From Acidobacteriota bacterium (GTDB lineage: Bacteria; Acidobacteriota; Terriglobia; Terriglobales; Acidobacteriaceae): DNA of 43,200 nt. The translations under genes were made by a program, and so were the position numbers. The DNA lies in NCBI GenBank assembly GCA_018268775.1, contig JAFDVV010000039.1:41375-84574 (forward strand), given 5' to 3'. The notes below the pieces were generated by a model that ran no database searches, was not told where the DNA came from, and saw only the letters and a list, made by a program, of their open reading frames with translations. The stretch's first letter is position 1. Each line of letters starts with the position of its first letter. Below, piece by piece: positions 1 to 12,148 of this stretch.

Positions 1-44
1 TACTTCGTTCCGTTGATCGTATGTGCAAATGCCATCGTCCGTCC

Positions 45-1406
45 TCATGCAGCCAATCGCGAACGGGTGAAATGAACCACGAGATATCCGAGAGCGAGCA
101 ATCCGCAGAAGATCAGAGAGATCGCTTTATTGTTATAGACGATGCTGGCCAGGCAGATACACACGCCAGCCAGCGTCCAGATCGGCCCAAATGGATAGAG
201 CTTCGCGCGAAACGGCCGCGCCATGTCGGGCTCCGCCTTGCGCAACCGGAACAACGCCAGCATGCTGATGGCATACATCACAAGAGCGCCCAGCACCGAC
301 ATCGTAACGATGTTCGCCGTCAGCGGCTGTCCGCCGATGGTAATAAGCGAGTCGCTGTAAATTGCCGCGATGCCGACCACGCCTCCAGCAAGAATTGCGA
401 CCCACGGTGTCTTCAGCCGCGGATGGATCTTGCTGAACACCGAGGGAAGATAGCCCGCGCGCGCCAGCGCGAAGATCTGCCGCGAGTAGCCGAAGATAAT
501 TCCGTGCAGCGAGGCGATCAGTCCGAACAGTCCAAGCCACACCAGCATATGCAGCCATCCGCTCGAAGGCCCCACGATGATCTTCATCGCCTGCGGCAAT
601 GGGTCGTTGATGTTCGACAGAATGCGCCAGTCCCCCACGCCGCCGGCAAACAGCATCACGCCGATCGCCAGCGCCAGCAGCGTGCCAATGCCCCCGATAT
701 ACGCGATCGGGATGGAGCGCGCTGGTCGCTTCGTCTCTTCGGCCGCCATCGCCACTCCTTCGATGGCAAGAAAGAACCAGATGGCAAACGGCACAGCGGC
801 AAACATCCCGTGGACCGCGCCCGCATGGAAGTGCTCGTGACCGGCCCATCCATGCGCCACAAAGTTCGAAAGTTTGAACCCCGGCGCCACGACAGCCATA
901 AAGACAAGCAGCTCGATGATGGCGAGAATGGTGATGAAAAGCTCAAAGCTCGCCGCAATCCGCACGCCAAGGATATTGATGGCCATGAAAAACAAATACG
1001 CCAGCACGGCCGCGTTCTTCGGCGCAAGGGCGGGGAACTGCACATTGAGGTACGCGCCAATCGCCAACGCAATCGCAGGCGGCGCGAAGACAAACTCAAT
1101 CAGAGTGGCCGCGCCGGCAAGATAGCCGCCCAGCTCGCCGAAGGCCCTCTCCGCATAGGCAAACGGCCCACCGGCATGAGGGATCGCGGTCGTCAGCTCC
1201 GTAAAGCTGAAGATGAACGCCGTGTACATCGTGGCGATGTAGAGCGTCGTCACCAGAAAGCCCAGCGTCCCCGCGCTCGCCCAGCCATAGCTCCAGCCGA
1301 AGTATTCGCCCGAGATCACCAGGCCGACCGCGATGCCCCACAGTTGCCAGGTATTCAGCGTGGCGCTTAAGTGTTGGCTATCGTTCAAGATATCTCCCCC
1401 GGCCAT
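45..1406 (-). CDS. eat: APC-superfamily permease, ethanolamine permease type
   Basis: Inner-membrane amino-acid/polyamine/organocation transporter of about 453 residues with about 12 hydrophobic segments. The N-terminus (TWQLWGIAVGLVISGEYFGW) and the following PHAGGPFAYAERAFG stretch match what I know of the ethanolamine permease (EAT) branch, so the expected role is uptake of ethanolamine as nitrogen or carbon source. The reading frame is open further upstream to 1454, but the Met at 1406 (MAGGDILND) is the likelier start because the residues before it are basic and unlike the family. No clear Shine-Dalgarno is seen. It is divergent from the AraC/EutR-like regulator at 1503, with 96 bp between starts, which supports an ethanolamine substrate. 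Substrate is inferred; a related amino acid remains possible. The gene ends 44 bp from the window edge. Confidence 0.85.
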   Translation of the reverse strand: MAGGDILNDSQHLSATLNTWQLWGIAVGLVISGEYFGWSYGWASAGTLGFLVTTLYIATMYTAFIFSFTELTTAIPHAGGPFAYAERAFGELGGYLAGAATLIEFVFAPPAIALAIGAYLNVQFPALAPKNAAVLAYLFFMAINILGVRIAASFELFITILAIIELLVFMAVVAPGFKLSNFVAHGWAGHEHFHAGAVHGMFAAVPFAIWFFLAIEGVAMAAEETKRPARSIPIAYIGGIGTLLALAIGVMLFAGGVGDWRILSNINDPLPQAMKIIVGPSSGWLHMLVWLGLFGLIASLHGIIFGYSRQIFALARAGYLPSVFSKIHPRLKTPWVAILAGGVVGIAAIYSDSLITIGGQPLTANIVTMSVLGALVMYAISMLALFRLRKAEPDMARPFRAKLYPFGPIWTLAGVCICLASIVYNNKAISLIFCGLLALGYLVVHFTRSRLAA

Positions 1407-1502
1407 TATGCTTCGGCGGCGGCGGCCACGGTTATCGAAAATCGGCAAAACCAACGCCGATTCTGTTCCCGGGTATGGGACGGCGCAGATTCTTTAACCG
1501 AA

Positions 1503-2540
1503 ATGAATAGTCACTATGGTATTGTCCCTGTCGTGGAGACCGTACAACAACCCCGCGTCGGTCCTGCGTCGCCCTTCATCGGCCCGCCATCTTACCGCTG
1601 CGTCTCCGACGACCCCAATACGCAGGCCGACAGCCTGCGCGGCTGGTCGCAGCTCTACGATCAACTCTCCGTTGGCAGCTTTAAAGGTGAGATCGCAGGC
1701 GCATGCTTTGGCGGCATTCATATCTTCTGCGAGACGACGAACCTCAGCCTGCGGCAGTCCTGCATCGTGCAATCCAACAGTTGGTGGTTCGGCATACCGG
1801 TCTCCGAAACCGATTCCTTCCGCATCGACGAACGCCGCGTCGAAGATGGCACCGTCGCCGTCCGCCGCGGCCATCGGCCCTTTGAGTTGATTACACCCGC
1901 CAGCTTCCGCATCTTCGGCGTCGTTGTGCCTCACAAAATTCTCGCCGACCATCTCCGCTCCGTCTTTCCCGACGAAGACGCTCTCGAGCGCGTCGAGCTC
2001 GGCGCAATCCAAGGGCACATGCGCGCCAACGGCGCAACGCGGCGGCTCTTCGGCGAGGTGCTGGCCGAGATCGGCCGTCGTCCGGAGATGCTGCAATCGC
2101 CCTCGGCCTCTGCCGCCATACAGGGCCCCATCCTCGATGCGATCGCCGAGATGTGCGCCTGCTCCCCGCGGATTCACGATGTCCCTCGCAGCGCAATGGA
2201 GCACGCGCAGATCGTCAGAAAAGTCAGGCAGTTTCTGCTGGACAACACCGACCGCACCATCTCCGTCCCCGAGCTGTGCACCATCTTCAAGGTCAGCCGC
2301 AGAACGCTTCAGTATGCGTTCGACCACGTGCTGGGTATCGGCCCCAACGCCTATCTCAAGATCCTGCGGTTGAACGGGGTGCGTCGCGACCTGTTGCGCC
2401 GCGACGTAAGAATCCCTGTGCAGCAGGCGGCCTCCGACTGGGGCTTCTGGCACCTCAGTCAGTTCGCCAAGGACTACCGAACGCTGTTCGACGAACTCCC
2501 TTCCGCTACGGCAAAGCGGACTGAACGCACGGTCCTCTGA
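1503..2540 (+). CDS. AraC-family transcriptional regulator, EutR-like
   Basis: DNA-binding regulator of about 345 residues. The C-terminal third carries an AraC-type double helix-turn-helix; the first helix region contains FKVSRRTLQYAFDHVLGIGP, and the segment after it (NAYLKILRLNGVRRDL) resembles EutR, the activator of ethanolamine utilisation in enterobacteria. The N-terminal part is a variable ligand-sensing region. The frame is open from 1371, but that upstream part overlaps the start of the divergent permease; ATG 1503 (MNSHYGIVPV) is the better start. The divergent arrangement with an ethanolamine-type permease suggests that it controls the permease. No ethanolamine ammonia-lyase genes are in the window; they may lie to the left. 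Family is firm, ligand is inferred. Confidence 0.82.
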   Translation: MNSHYGIVPVVETVQQPRVGPASPFIGPPSYRCVSDDPNTQADSLRGWSQLYDQLSVGSFKGEIAGACFGGIHIFCETTNLSLRQSCIVQSNSWWFGIPVSETDSFRIDERRVEDGTVAVRRGHRPFELITPASFRIFGVVVPHKILADHLRSVFPDEDALERVELGAIQGHMRANGATRRLFGEVLAEIGRRPEMLQSPSASAAIQGPILDAIAEMCACSPRIHDVPRSAMEHAQIVRKVRQFLLDNTDRTISVPELCTIFKVSRRTLQYAFDHVLGIGPNAYLKILRLNGVRRDLLRRDVRIPVQQAASDWGFWHLSQFAKDYRTLFDELPSATAKRTERTVL

Positions 2541-2772
2541 GCATTTCATCGTTTTTTTATCGTTTCAGAGCGTAATTGCCGAAATTTGATAACAGGTTTT
2601 CTTCCGGATTCGTATTCTCGCAGCAGCACGATTTTCCATTTGCAATGTTTGGATTTCGTTGGTGCAAGGACTTCCGTCGAAGTTGCAGCCTGCATCAACC
2701 GTCCTCGCGTTGCATTCACTATAGGCACCGTTTGAAAACTGATAGCCGTGCTTGACTTATGGAGAAAGCCAA
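2541..2772. other. Intergenic leader of the TonB-dependent receptor
   Basis: This 230-bp gap is AT-richer than its surroundings and holds no convincing ORF. The only clear signal is the ribosome binding site GGAG at 2761-2764, 8 nt before the ATG at 2773. No confident -35/-10 pair, riboswitch or terminator was recognised. Confidence 0.5.
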
Positions 2773-5700
2773 ATGCTGAACGCATCCAGTTACAACCACC
2801 TCAAACGATCAAGCGGATTGCTCTCAATCCTGGGACTGCTCTGTATGGCCCTTCTGGCCACCAGCGGAAACGCTCAATCCATTCAAGGCTCTGTCATCGG
2901 AAACGTGCATGATTCTGCAAATGCCGTCATCCCGAACGCTGCCGTAACGCTGACCAACGTAGATGAAGGAACCTCCCGTACCGCCACGACTGGTCCCGAT
3001 GGCAACTACCGCTTTATCGACGCGAAGGCGGGCCACTATACCGTACAGGTGACCGCTCCGGGTTTTGCAAAGTGGTCGGTTACGGGTGCCACGCTGGCTG
3101 CGCGGCAAGACCTTCGTATCGATGCCTCCCTGCAACCTGGAAGCGTCCAGCAGGAGGTCCTTGTCTCGGCCGATGCGGTAAGCGGCGTCGAGACGGACGA
3201 TCCCTCGGTGAGCAGCAGCTATAACACCAAGCAGATCGCCTCTCTCCCGGTCAACACCCGTGCAAGCGCCAGCGGAACCAGCGCGCTCGGTATCGTAGCA
3301 ACGCTCCCCGGCGTCCAGGCGGACAAAGGCAGCTACTCCTTGCAGGGCGGCCTTCCGTTCCAGACCGAAGTCTCGGTGGACGGCGTTACCGTGCAGAGTG
3401 CAACCGGAAACTCGCCTATTGCCAACGCTTTCCCGTCCAGTGAGGCCATCTCCGAGATGCGCGCCGACGGAGCGCAGAACAGCGCCGAGTTCGGACAGCC
3501 CGGTGAGATCACTGTGATCACCAAGGGCGGCACGAACCAGATTCACGGCTCTGCATTCTGGTACCACCAGAACGCGGCCTTCAATGCCATTCCGTACACC
3601 TTCCCAATCACCCCCAAGAAGCCAAAGCTCGTTGCCAACACCTTCGGCGCCAGCTTCGGTGGGCCAGTCGTGATCCCGCATCTCTATAACGGTCACAACC
3701 GCACCTTCATCTTCGGCGACTACGAAGGTTGGAGATATCCGGCCCAAAGTACGGTCAGGTATGTGGTTCCCACCGCCGCAATGAAGAAGGGCGATTTCTC
3801 AAACTACGTCTCGCCGGGCTTCACCGGGCTGACGAATCCAGGTACCGGCGGCAGCTATGGAATGGCGCTGCCTTCGACCGCCATCAACGCGGCATCGCAA
3901 AAGTTCCTCCAGTTCTTCCCGGACCCCAACACTGGGAACACCAGCGTCTATACCGATGACGGAACGCCCAACTACATTACCAACAAGGACCAGAGCAAGA
4001 GCTCCAATCAGTTCGACGTTCGCGGCGACCAGTACTTTGGCAGCAACCAGAAGTTTCTGGTCTGGGGCCGCTATACCTGGAAGAACTTCCCCCAGAACAG
4101 CCCTCAAACTCTCGCCGTCCCGGGATCGCAAAGCTCCATCAAATCCCGCGTCCTCAAGGTCGACGCAAACTACACGATCACTCCTCACCTGATCAACGAG
4201 TTCGGTTACGGCTACACCCGTTATTCGAGCGGCAACACGAACAGCTTCGATGGAAAAGGCTTCACCAACGGACTGGGCCTCACCGGACTTCAGAACCTCT
4301 TCTACAACGGGTTGCCGGAGCTCGACTTCAACAACCTCACCAACTTCGACTCCGATCGTCTGGAGTCCATCACGCAGTCCAATACGGCGGTCTATACCGA
4401 TGGCCTTAGCTGGTCGCTCGGCAAACATCAGTTGAAGTTCGGAACCGACATCCGCACCATTCAAGCGATCACCCCGCTGGGATTCAACGGCTCCGACAAC
4501 TACGGCACCTTTGGATATAACACCAGCGGCAGCCAGGGCCTCTTCACGGGAGTCGACTTCGCCGACTTCCTGATGGGACTCCCATACCAGACCTTCTACG
4601 ATGTCGTCAGCCAGGACAACAACGGCAAGTCGACCCACTATCACTTCTATGCACAGGACCAGTGGGCGGTTTCACCGAACCTGACTCTGAGCTATGGCCT
4701 CCGTTACGAGCTGCATCCGCCGTACTCCGACGTTCACGGCGATATCGGAAACTTCGATCCGTCGCGTGCCAAGTCGGGTATCGCCATCTATCCGGATGGC
4801 TATGCGAGTCTCCTGGCTGCCAGCTTCCTCGCCAGCGCCAACGCCTGCTCTCCCTACGGTTCCAGCACGGGTCCCACGATCAATGGGGCACCCTGCATGC
4901 CTGTCCTCTCCAACAGCCAGGCTGGCTATCCCGGCGGTCTGAAGCACTATCCGAAGTATCGCTTTATGCCTCGCTTCGGGTTTGCGTGGAGGCCGTTCGG
5001 CAACAACAAGACCTCCGTTCGCGGCGGCTTCGGCATGTACAACATCACCGTGCTCGGCGGCAACTTCTACTCGCTCACCGGCACCTTGCAGGCCCAGACC
5101 ACGCAGTACACCAACACCTACGACACAACAACGCACGCCATTGGGTATCAGTGGCCCAACATCTATGCGGGTGCCGGCAGCGGCGGATGCTTTACCTGCT
5201 ACGGTCAGAGCTACTTCGGTACGGCAAACAGCACCAACTGGAAGGACCCCTACACGGAACAGTGGTCGTTGAGCGTCGAGCAGGAGATCGCACAGGGTTA
5301 CAATCTGCGCCTTTCCTATATCGGCTCGATCTCCCGTCAGTTGGTCTATGCGCCAGACGAGAACACGCTTCCGTTCTCGAGCACGGTCTCCGCATACAAC
5401 CAGCCGCTCAGCGCCCGCCTCTTCCCCAACTGGGGACGCATCAACACTCGCGCCACCGGGGCCAACGCCAACTATGAATCGATGCAGTTTGAAGTGAGTC
5501 ACCGCTACAGCAAGGGTCTCCAGTTCGATTCGATCTATACCTTTGCCAAAGGACTTTCGGACAACCAGGGACCAGCGAACTCGGGCTTCGCCGGGGAGAC
5601 CGGTGGCTCCCGGGCCACATCCATCCTTACCCGTAGTCCCGACTACGGCAACGTGTTCGGCACGCGTCGCAACCTCTGGAACACAACCATGGTGTACGAC

Positions 5701-6330
5701 CTTCCGATCGGTCGTGGCCGGACGTTCGGCTCCACCATGTCGCGTGCCCTCGATCTCGTCGTCGGTGGATGGCAGCTCACAAACGTCTTTCTCATGCAGT
5801 CCGGCCCGTTTGAATCGCCTTACTTCCCCAGCGGACAGGGCGACCCGTCCGGTACGGGCTCTGGCCTCACCAGCTCCTCCACCGGTTACGACCCAGGTCA
5901 TCGCAACCAGTACCCGGATCGTGTGGCTGGCGCGCCGGCCGCACCGGCGAACCAGACGCGCATGAACTGGGTGAACAAGGCGGCGTTCGCATGCCCAGGC
6001 AATCCGAGCTGGCAACAGGGAACGCCCTGTACCACCGGAAGCGGCAAGGGTGCCGTTCCGTTGCCCATCGGACGCTTCGGCAACGCAGGCCCTGGTTCTA
6101 TCGTTGGCCCGGGTACTGTCAGCCTCAACTCCGGTCTGAGCAAGACATTCGCTCTCACGGAGCGCTTGCATCTGCGGGCCGAAGGCACCTTCCAGAACGT
6201 GTTGAATCACACCAACCTCGGCGATCCGAACATGAATGTCAGCTCGTCGACCTTTGGCCGAGTCAGCGGCACGATCAGCTCGGCGCTTGGCGCTCGCAAT
6301 GGTCAGGTTGCGGTTCGACTGGACTTCTAA
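2773..6330 (+). CDS. Oar-like TonB-dependent outer-membrane receptor with carboxypeptidase-regulatory N-domain
   Basis: Outer-membrane protein of about 1185 residues. A signal peptide (hydrophobic LLSILGLLCMALLATSGNA) ends near an A-Q cleavage site. It is followed by a CarboxypepD_reg-like beta-sandwich of about 85 residues (GSVIGNVHDSANAVIPNAAV, then TGPDGNYRF), a plug region (QIASLPVNTR, then VSVDGVTVQ and VITKGGTNQIHGSAFWY), and a long beta-barrel rich in aromatic residues ending in LDF, the usual C-terminal aromatic of outer-membrane barrels. Such proteins are highly expanded in Acidobacteriota and are thought to import large substrates; the ligand here is unknown. ATG 2773 is chosen over the in-frame start at 2752 because GGAG lies 8 nt upstream and the signal peptide then starts properly. 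The phospholipase C gene follows in the same direction after a strong hairpin, so a shared role in lipid or head-group acquisition is possible but only inferred. Confidence 0.92.
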   Translation: MLNASSYNHLKRSSGLLSILGLLCMALLATSGNAQSIQGSVIGNVHDSANAVIPNAAVTLTNVDEGTSRTATTGPDGNYRFIDAKAGHYTVQVTAPGFAKWSVTGATLAARQDLRIDASLQPGSVQQEVLVSADAVSGVETDDPSVSSSYNTKQIASLPVNTRASASGTSALGIVATLPGVQADKGSYSLQGGLPFQTEVSVDGVTVQSATGNSPIANAFPSSEAISEMRADGAQNSAEFGQPGEITVITKGGTNQIHGSAFWYHQNAAFNAIPYTFPITPKKPKLVANTFGASFGGPVVIPHLYNGHNRTFIFGDYEGWRYPAQSTVRYVVPTAAMKKGDFSNYVSPGFTGLTNPGTGGSYGMALPSTAINAASQKFLQFFPDPNTGNTSVYTDDGTPNYITNKDQSKSSNQFDVRGDQYFGSNQKFLVWGRYTWKNFPQNSPQTLAVPGSQSSIKSRVLKVDANYTITPHLINEFGYGYTRYSSGNTNSFDGKGFTNGLGLTGLQNLFYNGLPELDFNNLTNFDSDRLESITQSNTAVYTDGLSWSLGKHQLKFGTDIRTIQAITPLGFNGSDNYGTFGYNTSGSQGLFTGVDFADFLMGLPYQTFYDVVSQDNNGKSTHYHFYAQDQWAVSPNLTLSYGLRYELHPPYSDVHGDIGNFDPSRAKSGIAIYPDGYASLLAASFLASANACSPYGSSTGPTINGAPCMPVLSNSQAGYPGGLKHYPKYRFMPRFGFAWRPFGNNKTSVRGGFGMYNITVLGGNFYSLTGTLQAQTTQYTNTYDTTTHAIGYQWPNIYAGAGSGGCFTCYGQSYFGTANSTNWKDPYTEQWSLSVEQEIAQGYNLRLSYIGSISRQLVYAPDENTLPFSSTVSAYNQPLSARLFPNWGRINTRATGANANYESMQFEVSHRYSKGLQFDSIYTFAKGLSDNQGPANSGFAGETGGSRATSILTRSPDYGNVFGTRRNLWNTTMVYDLPIGRGRTFGSTMSRALDLVVGGWQLTNVFLMQSGPFESPYFPSGQGDPSGTGSGLTSSSTGYDPGHRNQYPDRVAGAPAAPANQTRMNWVNKAAFACPGNPSWQQGTPCTTGSGKGAVPLPIGRFGNAGPGSIVGPGTVSLNSGLSKTFALTERLHLRAEGTFQNVLNHTNLGDPNMNVSSSTFGRVSGTISSALGARNGQVAVRLDF

Positions 6331-6353
6331 ACCGAAACGCACAACAAAACAAT

Positions 6354-6383
6354 ACGATGCGAGGGCCGCTGCCCTCGCATCGT
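6354..6383 (+). terminator. 13-bp perfect hairpin between receptor and phospholipase C
   Basis: The arms ACGATGCGAGGGC (6354-6366) and GCCCTCGCATCGT (6371-6383) pair perfectly around a CGCT loop. It starts 24 bp after the receptor stop and ends 16 bp before the phospholipase start. There is no T-run after it, so it may be a weak terminator, an attenuator or an mRNA 3'-end stabiliser rather than a classical intrinsic terminator. Confidence 0.7.
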
Positions 6384-6399
6384 TGTATAGAAAGAAGAG

Positions 6400-8523
6400 A
6401 TGAGTTCCAGAAAAAGCCGCCGCGACTTCTTCCGTATGAGCGCCGCCCTCGCCGGGGCGACGATGTTTCCCGCCAGCATCCGTCAGGCGCTCGCCATCCC
6501 CGCCGACCGCCGCACCGGCACCATCGACGACGTCGAGCACGTCGTCATCCTCATGCAGGAGAACCGCTCCTTCGACCACTACTTCGGTACGCTGCGCGGC
6601 GTGCGTGGATTCAGCGACCCTCGCCCCGCGCCCCTGCCCGGCGGCAAGTCCATCTGGCACCAGCCCATCGCCACGACAAAGACGAAGAAGTACCATGATC
6701 GCGGCCTCTCGCCCAACGCGAAACACGTCCTCCCCTTCTACATCAATCCGCAGCAGACCACCGAGTTCCAGGCCGGCACCGACCACGGCTGGAGCACCGG
6801 ACACCTCGCCTGGAACAACGGCCACTGGAACCAGTGGGTCAACCAGAAGCAGGACGTCCTCACCATGGGCCACCTCAAGCGGCAGGACGTCAGCTTCCAC
6901 TATGCGCTCGCCGACGCCTTCACCCTCTGCGACGCCTACCACTGCTCCGTGCACTCGGCCACCGCGCCCAACCGCATCTACATGTGGTCCGGCACCATCG
7001 ACGCGCAGAACGCCTACGGCACCAGGCCCAACGGCCCCGGCTTCGACGAGCGCCACAAGGTCAACGGCTACACATGGACCACCTATCCCGAGCGCCTCGA
7101 AAAAGCGGGCATCTCGTGGAAGCTGTATCAGGGCGGCAGCGGCGAACCCGGCACGCCCACCGACAACTACACCGACAACTCGCTGGAGTTCTTCGCCCAG
7201 TACCACGTGCAGGAGGGCGCCTCGCCCACCGGCCCGCTCGTGCAGAAGGGCGTCACCGACCGCACGCTTGCCGGCTTCAAGCAAGACGTCCAGAACGGCA
7301 AGCTCGCGCAGGTCAACTGGATCGTCGCGCCTTACAAGTACTCCGAGCACCCCGAGGCCTCGCCCACCGACGGCGCATACTACATCTCGCTCGTGCTCGA
7401 CGCGCTCACCGCAAACCCCGACGTCTGGTCCAAGACCGTCATGCTCATCAACTACGACGAGAACGACGGTCTCTTCGACCACATCGTTCCGCCCATGCCG
7501 CCGAAGAGCCAGGAGCGCGACAAGCACGGCCTCGTCTCCGGCGATCTCGTCGCAAGCCTCGCCGACGAGTTCATCGACATGAGCAAGTACCCCTCCGAGC
7601 GCCGCCCCATCATCCCCAAAGCCGACCCCGGCGGCATACAACCCATCGGCCTCGGCCCGCGCGTCCCCATGCTCGTCGTCTCGCCCTGGAGCACCGGCGG
7701 CTGGGTCTGCTCCCAGGTCTTCGACCACACCTCGGTCATCCGGTTTCTCGAAAAGCGCTTCAACATCGAAGAGCCCAACATCAGCAGGTGGCGGCGTTCT
7801 CTCTGCGGCGATCTCACCTCCGCCTTCGACTTCTCGCAGAAACCCGCGGGCCGCGCAACATCGTTTCCTCCACCCAAACCCATCCAGTCGCTGCACCAGC
7901 CCTACAGCGTTCCCGAGCCGCAGACCATGCCCGTGCAGGAGCAGGGAACTCGCCCCGCGCGCGCCCTGCCTTACGCGCTCCAGACCGCCTGCCGCGTCGA
8001 AGCCGACCGCGTCACGCTCGACCTCATCAACAAGGGGGCCGCAGGAGCGGCCTTCTACATCTACAACGGCGTTGCTCCAAACGACGAGCCGCGCCGCTAC
8101 ACCGTCTCCTCCGGAGACACGCTCACCGATCACTGGAGCGCCGATGCCGGCAAGCCCTTCGATCTCGCCGCATACGGCCCCAACGGCTATCTCGTCCACT
8201 TCAAGGGAGTCGCTGCATCGGAGGAGCCGGCAGTCACAGTCCAGCCGGAGTCTTCCGGCACAGCGCTGAGCCTCACGCTTACCAACCGGTCGTCCTCAGC
8301 CACGCGCCTCTCCATCGCAGAGAGCTACACAAACTTCGCCGATCAAAAAGATCTCGCCCCAAATGAGGATGTCACTCTGAGCATCCCCCTGCACGCAGAT
8401 CATCGCTGGTACGACATCGCCGTAACCGTCGCGGACAACAAGGCGTACCTGCGCCGCTTCGCCGGCCACGCCGAAAACGGGCAGCCCGGCAGCAGCGACC
8501 CTAAACGCTATGACGGTGGTTGA
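6400..8523 (+). CDS. Tat-exported phosphocholine-type phospholipase C
   Basis: Secreted phosphoesterase of 707 residues that should hydrolyse phospholipids to diacylglycerol and a phosphorylated head group. The N-terminus has a twin-arginine signal (SRRDFFRMSAALAGA). The catalytic domain of the AcpA/phospholipase C superfamily spans about residues 45-480 and begins with the typical HVVILMQENRSFDHYFGTLRG; further family-like segments are SVHSATAPNRIYMWSG and NYDENDGLFDHIVPP. The C-terminus contains two beta-rich repeats, about 500-600 and 605-695, fitting the paired C-terminal domains of bacterial phospholipase C. Length is normal for PlcH/PlcN-like enzymes. It may provide head groups that feed the upstream ethanolamine-type uptake genes, though a phosphatase would also be needed. 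It is convergent with the DeoR-type regulator, 14 bp apart. Head-group specificity cannot be read from the sequence. Confidence 0.92.
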   Translation: MSSRKSRRDFFRMSAALAGATMFPASIRQALAIPADRRTGTIDDVEHVVILMQENRSFDHYFGTLRGVRGFSDPRPAPLPGGKSIWHQPIATTKTKKYHDRGLSPNAKHVLPFYINPQQTTEFQAGTDHGWSTGHLAWNNGHWNQWVNQKQDVLTMGHLKRQDVSFHYALADAFTLCDAYHCSVHSATAPNRIYMWSGTIDAQNAYGTRPNGPGFDERHKVNGYTWTTYPERLEKAGISWKLYQGGSGEPGTPTDNYTDNSLEFFAQYHVQEGASPTGPLVQKGVTDRTLAGFKQDVQNGKLAQVNWIVAPYKYSEHPEASPTDGAYYISLVLDALTANPDVWSKTVMLINYDENDGLFDHIVPPMPPKSQERDKHGLVSGDLVASLADEFIDMSKYPSERRPIIPKADPGGIQPIGLGPRVPMLVVSPWSTGGWVCSQVFDHTSVIRFLEKRFNIEEPNISRWRRSLCGDLTSAFDFSQKPAGRATSFPPPKPIQSLHQPYSVPEPQTMPVQEQGTRPARALPYALQTACRVEADRVTLDLINKGAAGAAFYIYNGVAPNDEPRRYTVSSGDTLTDHWSADAGKPFDLAAYGPNGYLVHFKGVAASEEPAVTVQPESSGTALSLTLTNRSSSATRLSIAESYTNFADQKDLAPNEDVTLSIPLHADHRWYDIAVTVADNKAYLRRFAGHAENGQPGSSDPKRYDGG

Positions 8524-8537
8524 AGGGCGGCCGGAGC

Positions 8538-9344
8538 TTACACCAGCACGACTTCGATTCCAGAGGCCTTCAACGTCTCCACCGTCTCCGGCTTCGCGCC
8601 GCTGTCTGTAATGACGACCTGGATTGCCGTCGAAGGGACGATCAATGCAAGGCTCTGACGGTTGAACTTCGTCGAGTCGCAAACCGCGACCACGCGGCGC
8701 GACGACTTGACCATCGCCCGGTTCACACGCGATTCGAGCACGTTCGGGGTCGTAATCCCAATCTGCGGATCGAAGCCGTCGACACCCAGGAAGAGAACGT
8801 CGGCGTGCAACTCTCCCAGCATCTCCTCCGCCAGCGGCCCTACAAGCGAGGCCGAATTCTTTCGCAGCGTGCCGCCCGTCAGGATGACCTCGAAGTTTGT
8901 GCTCGCAAGGTCCGCCGCAATGTTCAACGCGTTCGTCACGACGGTCAACTGCTTGAACGAGCGAAGCGCCCTCGCGATGGCTGTCGTCGTCGTGCCTGAA
9001 TCCAGAAGAATGCACTGCCCTTCGCGGACCATCTTCACGGCCGCCTCCGCGATGCGGAGTTTTTCCCTGAGCTGCTGCCGCTCCTTCACCTGCAGCGAAG
9101 GGTCGAGCAACGAGTTGGCCTGCGGCGCCAGCGCTCCCCCATGCGTCCTCTGCACCAGACCGCGCGACTCCAGATCGTCCAGGTCTTTGCGGATCGTGAT
9201 GCGCGAAATTCCAAGACTGTCGGAGAGCTCCGACACAAGAACCCGGCCCTCCTGCTGAATGCGCGCAAGAACGTGCTGCCGCCTCTCCTCAATCAGCATC
9301 GTACCCGCCTCTTTGTCCGCTCCAGAAGCTCTTCGATTGGCCAT
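8538..9344 (-). CDS. DeoR/GlpR-family transcriptional regulator
   Basis: Sugar-metabolism type repressor of up to 268 residues. The N-terminal winged helix-turn-helix (EERRQHVLARIQQEGRVLVS, then LGISRITIRKDLDDLESRG) is followed by a linker with THGGAL and a DeoRC phosphosugar-sensing domain (LLDSGTTTTAIARAL, VILTGGTLRKNS, LGVDGFDPQIGITTP). The last motifs are close to AgaR-like members, but the effector is unknown. Two starts are possible: 9344, with GGGGA about 10 nt upstream, or the internal Met at 9299, which starts directly at the HTH. No sugar catabolic gene is adjacent, so the target is unclear; it may regulate itself or distant genes. Confidence 0.9.
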   Translation of the reverse strand: MANRRASGADKEAGTMLIEERRQHVLARIQQEGRVLVSELSDSLGISRITIRKDLDDLESRGLVQRTHGGALAPQANSLLDPSLQVKERQQLREKLRIAEAAVKMVREGQCILLDSGTTTTAIARALRSFKQLTVVTNALNIAADLASTNFEVILTGGTLRKNSASLVGPLAEEMLGELHADVLFLGVDGFDPQIGITTPNVLESRVNRAMVKSSRRVVAVCDSTKFNRQSLALIVPSTAIQVVITDSGAKPETVETLKASGIEVVLV

Positions 9345-9387
9345 CTCGCGTCTTTCCCCGGTAGAACTTTAGTGTCCTATCGTATCG

Positions 9388-9401
9388 GATTCTTTCGAAT
9401 C
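9388..9401. promoter_or_regulatory. Possible operator palindrome upstream of the DeoR-type gene
   Basis: GATTCTTTCGAATC has 5-bp arms around a TTTC centre, 44 bp upstream of the 9344 start in an AT-rich stretch. Its place suits autoregulation by the adjacent regulator. This is an inference from position and symmetry only. Confidence 0.3.
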
Positions 9402-9442
9402 ATCTTACACATTCATCGATGAAGGAATAGCCCGTTCGCAGG

Positions 9443-12144
<2,702 letters not shown>

Positions 12145-12148
<4 letters not shown>

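Noticed and set aside
21..1370. Open frame of 449 codons opposite the ethanolamine-type permease
   Set aside because: Arg/His/Gln-rich antisense shadow of a twelve-helix transporter.
4672..8199. Very long open frame (1175 codons) on the minus strand
   Set aside because: It lies antisense to the TonB-dependent receptor and the phospholipase C, both with clear signal peptides and motifs. The product has no family resemblance and biased Val/Gly/Glu content, as expected from an antisense frame of GC-rich genes.
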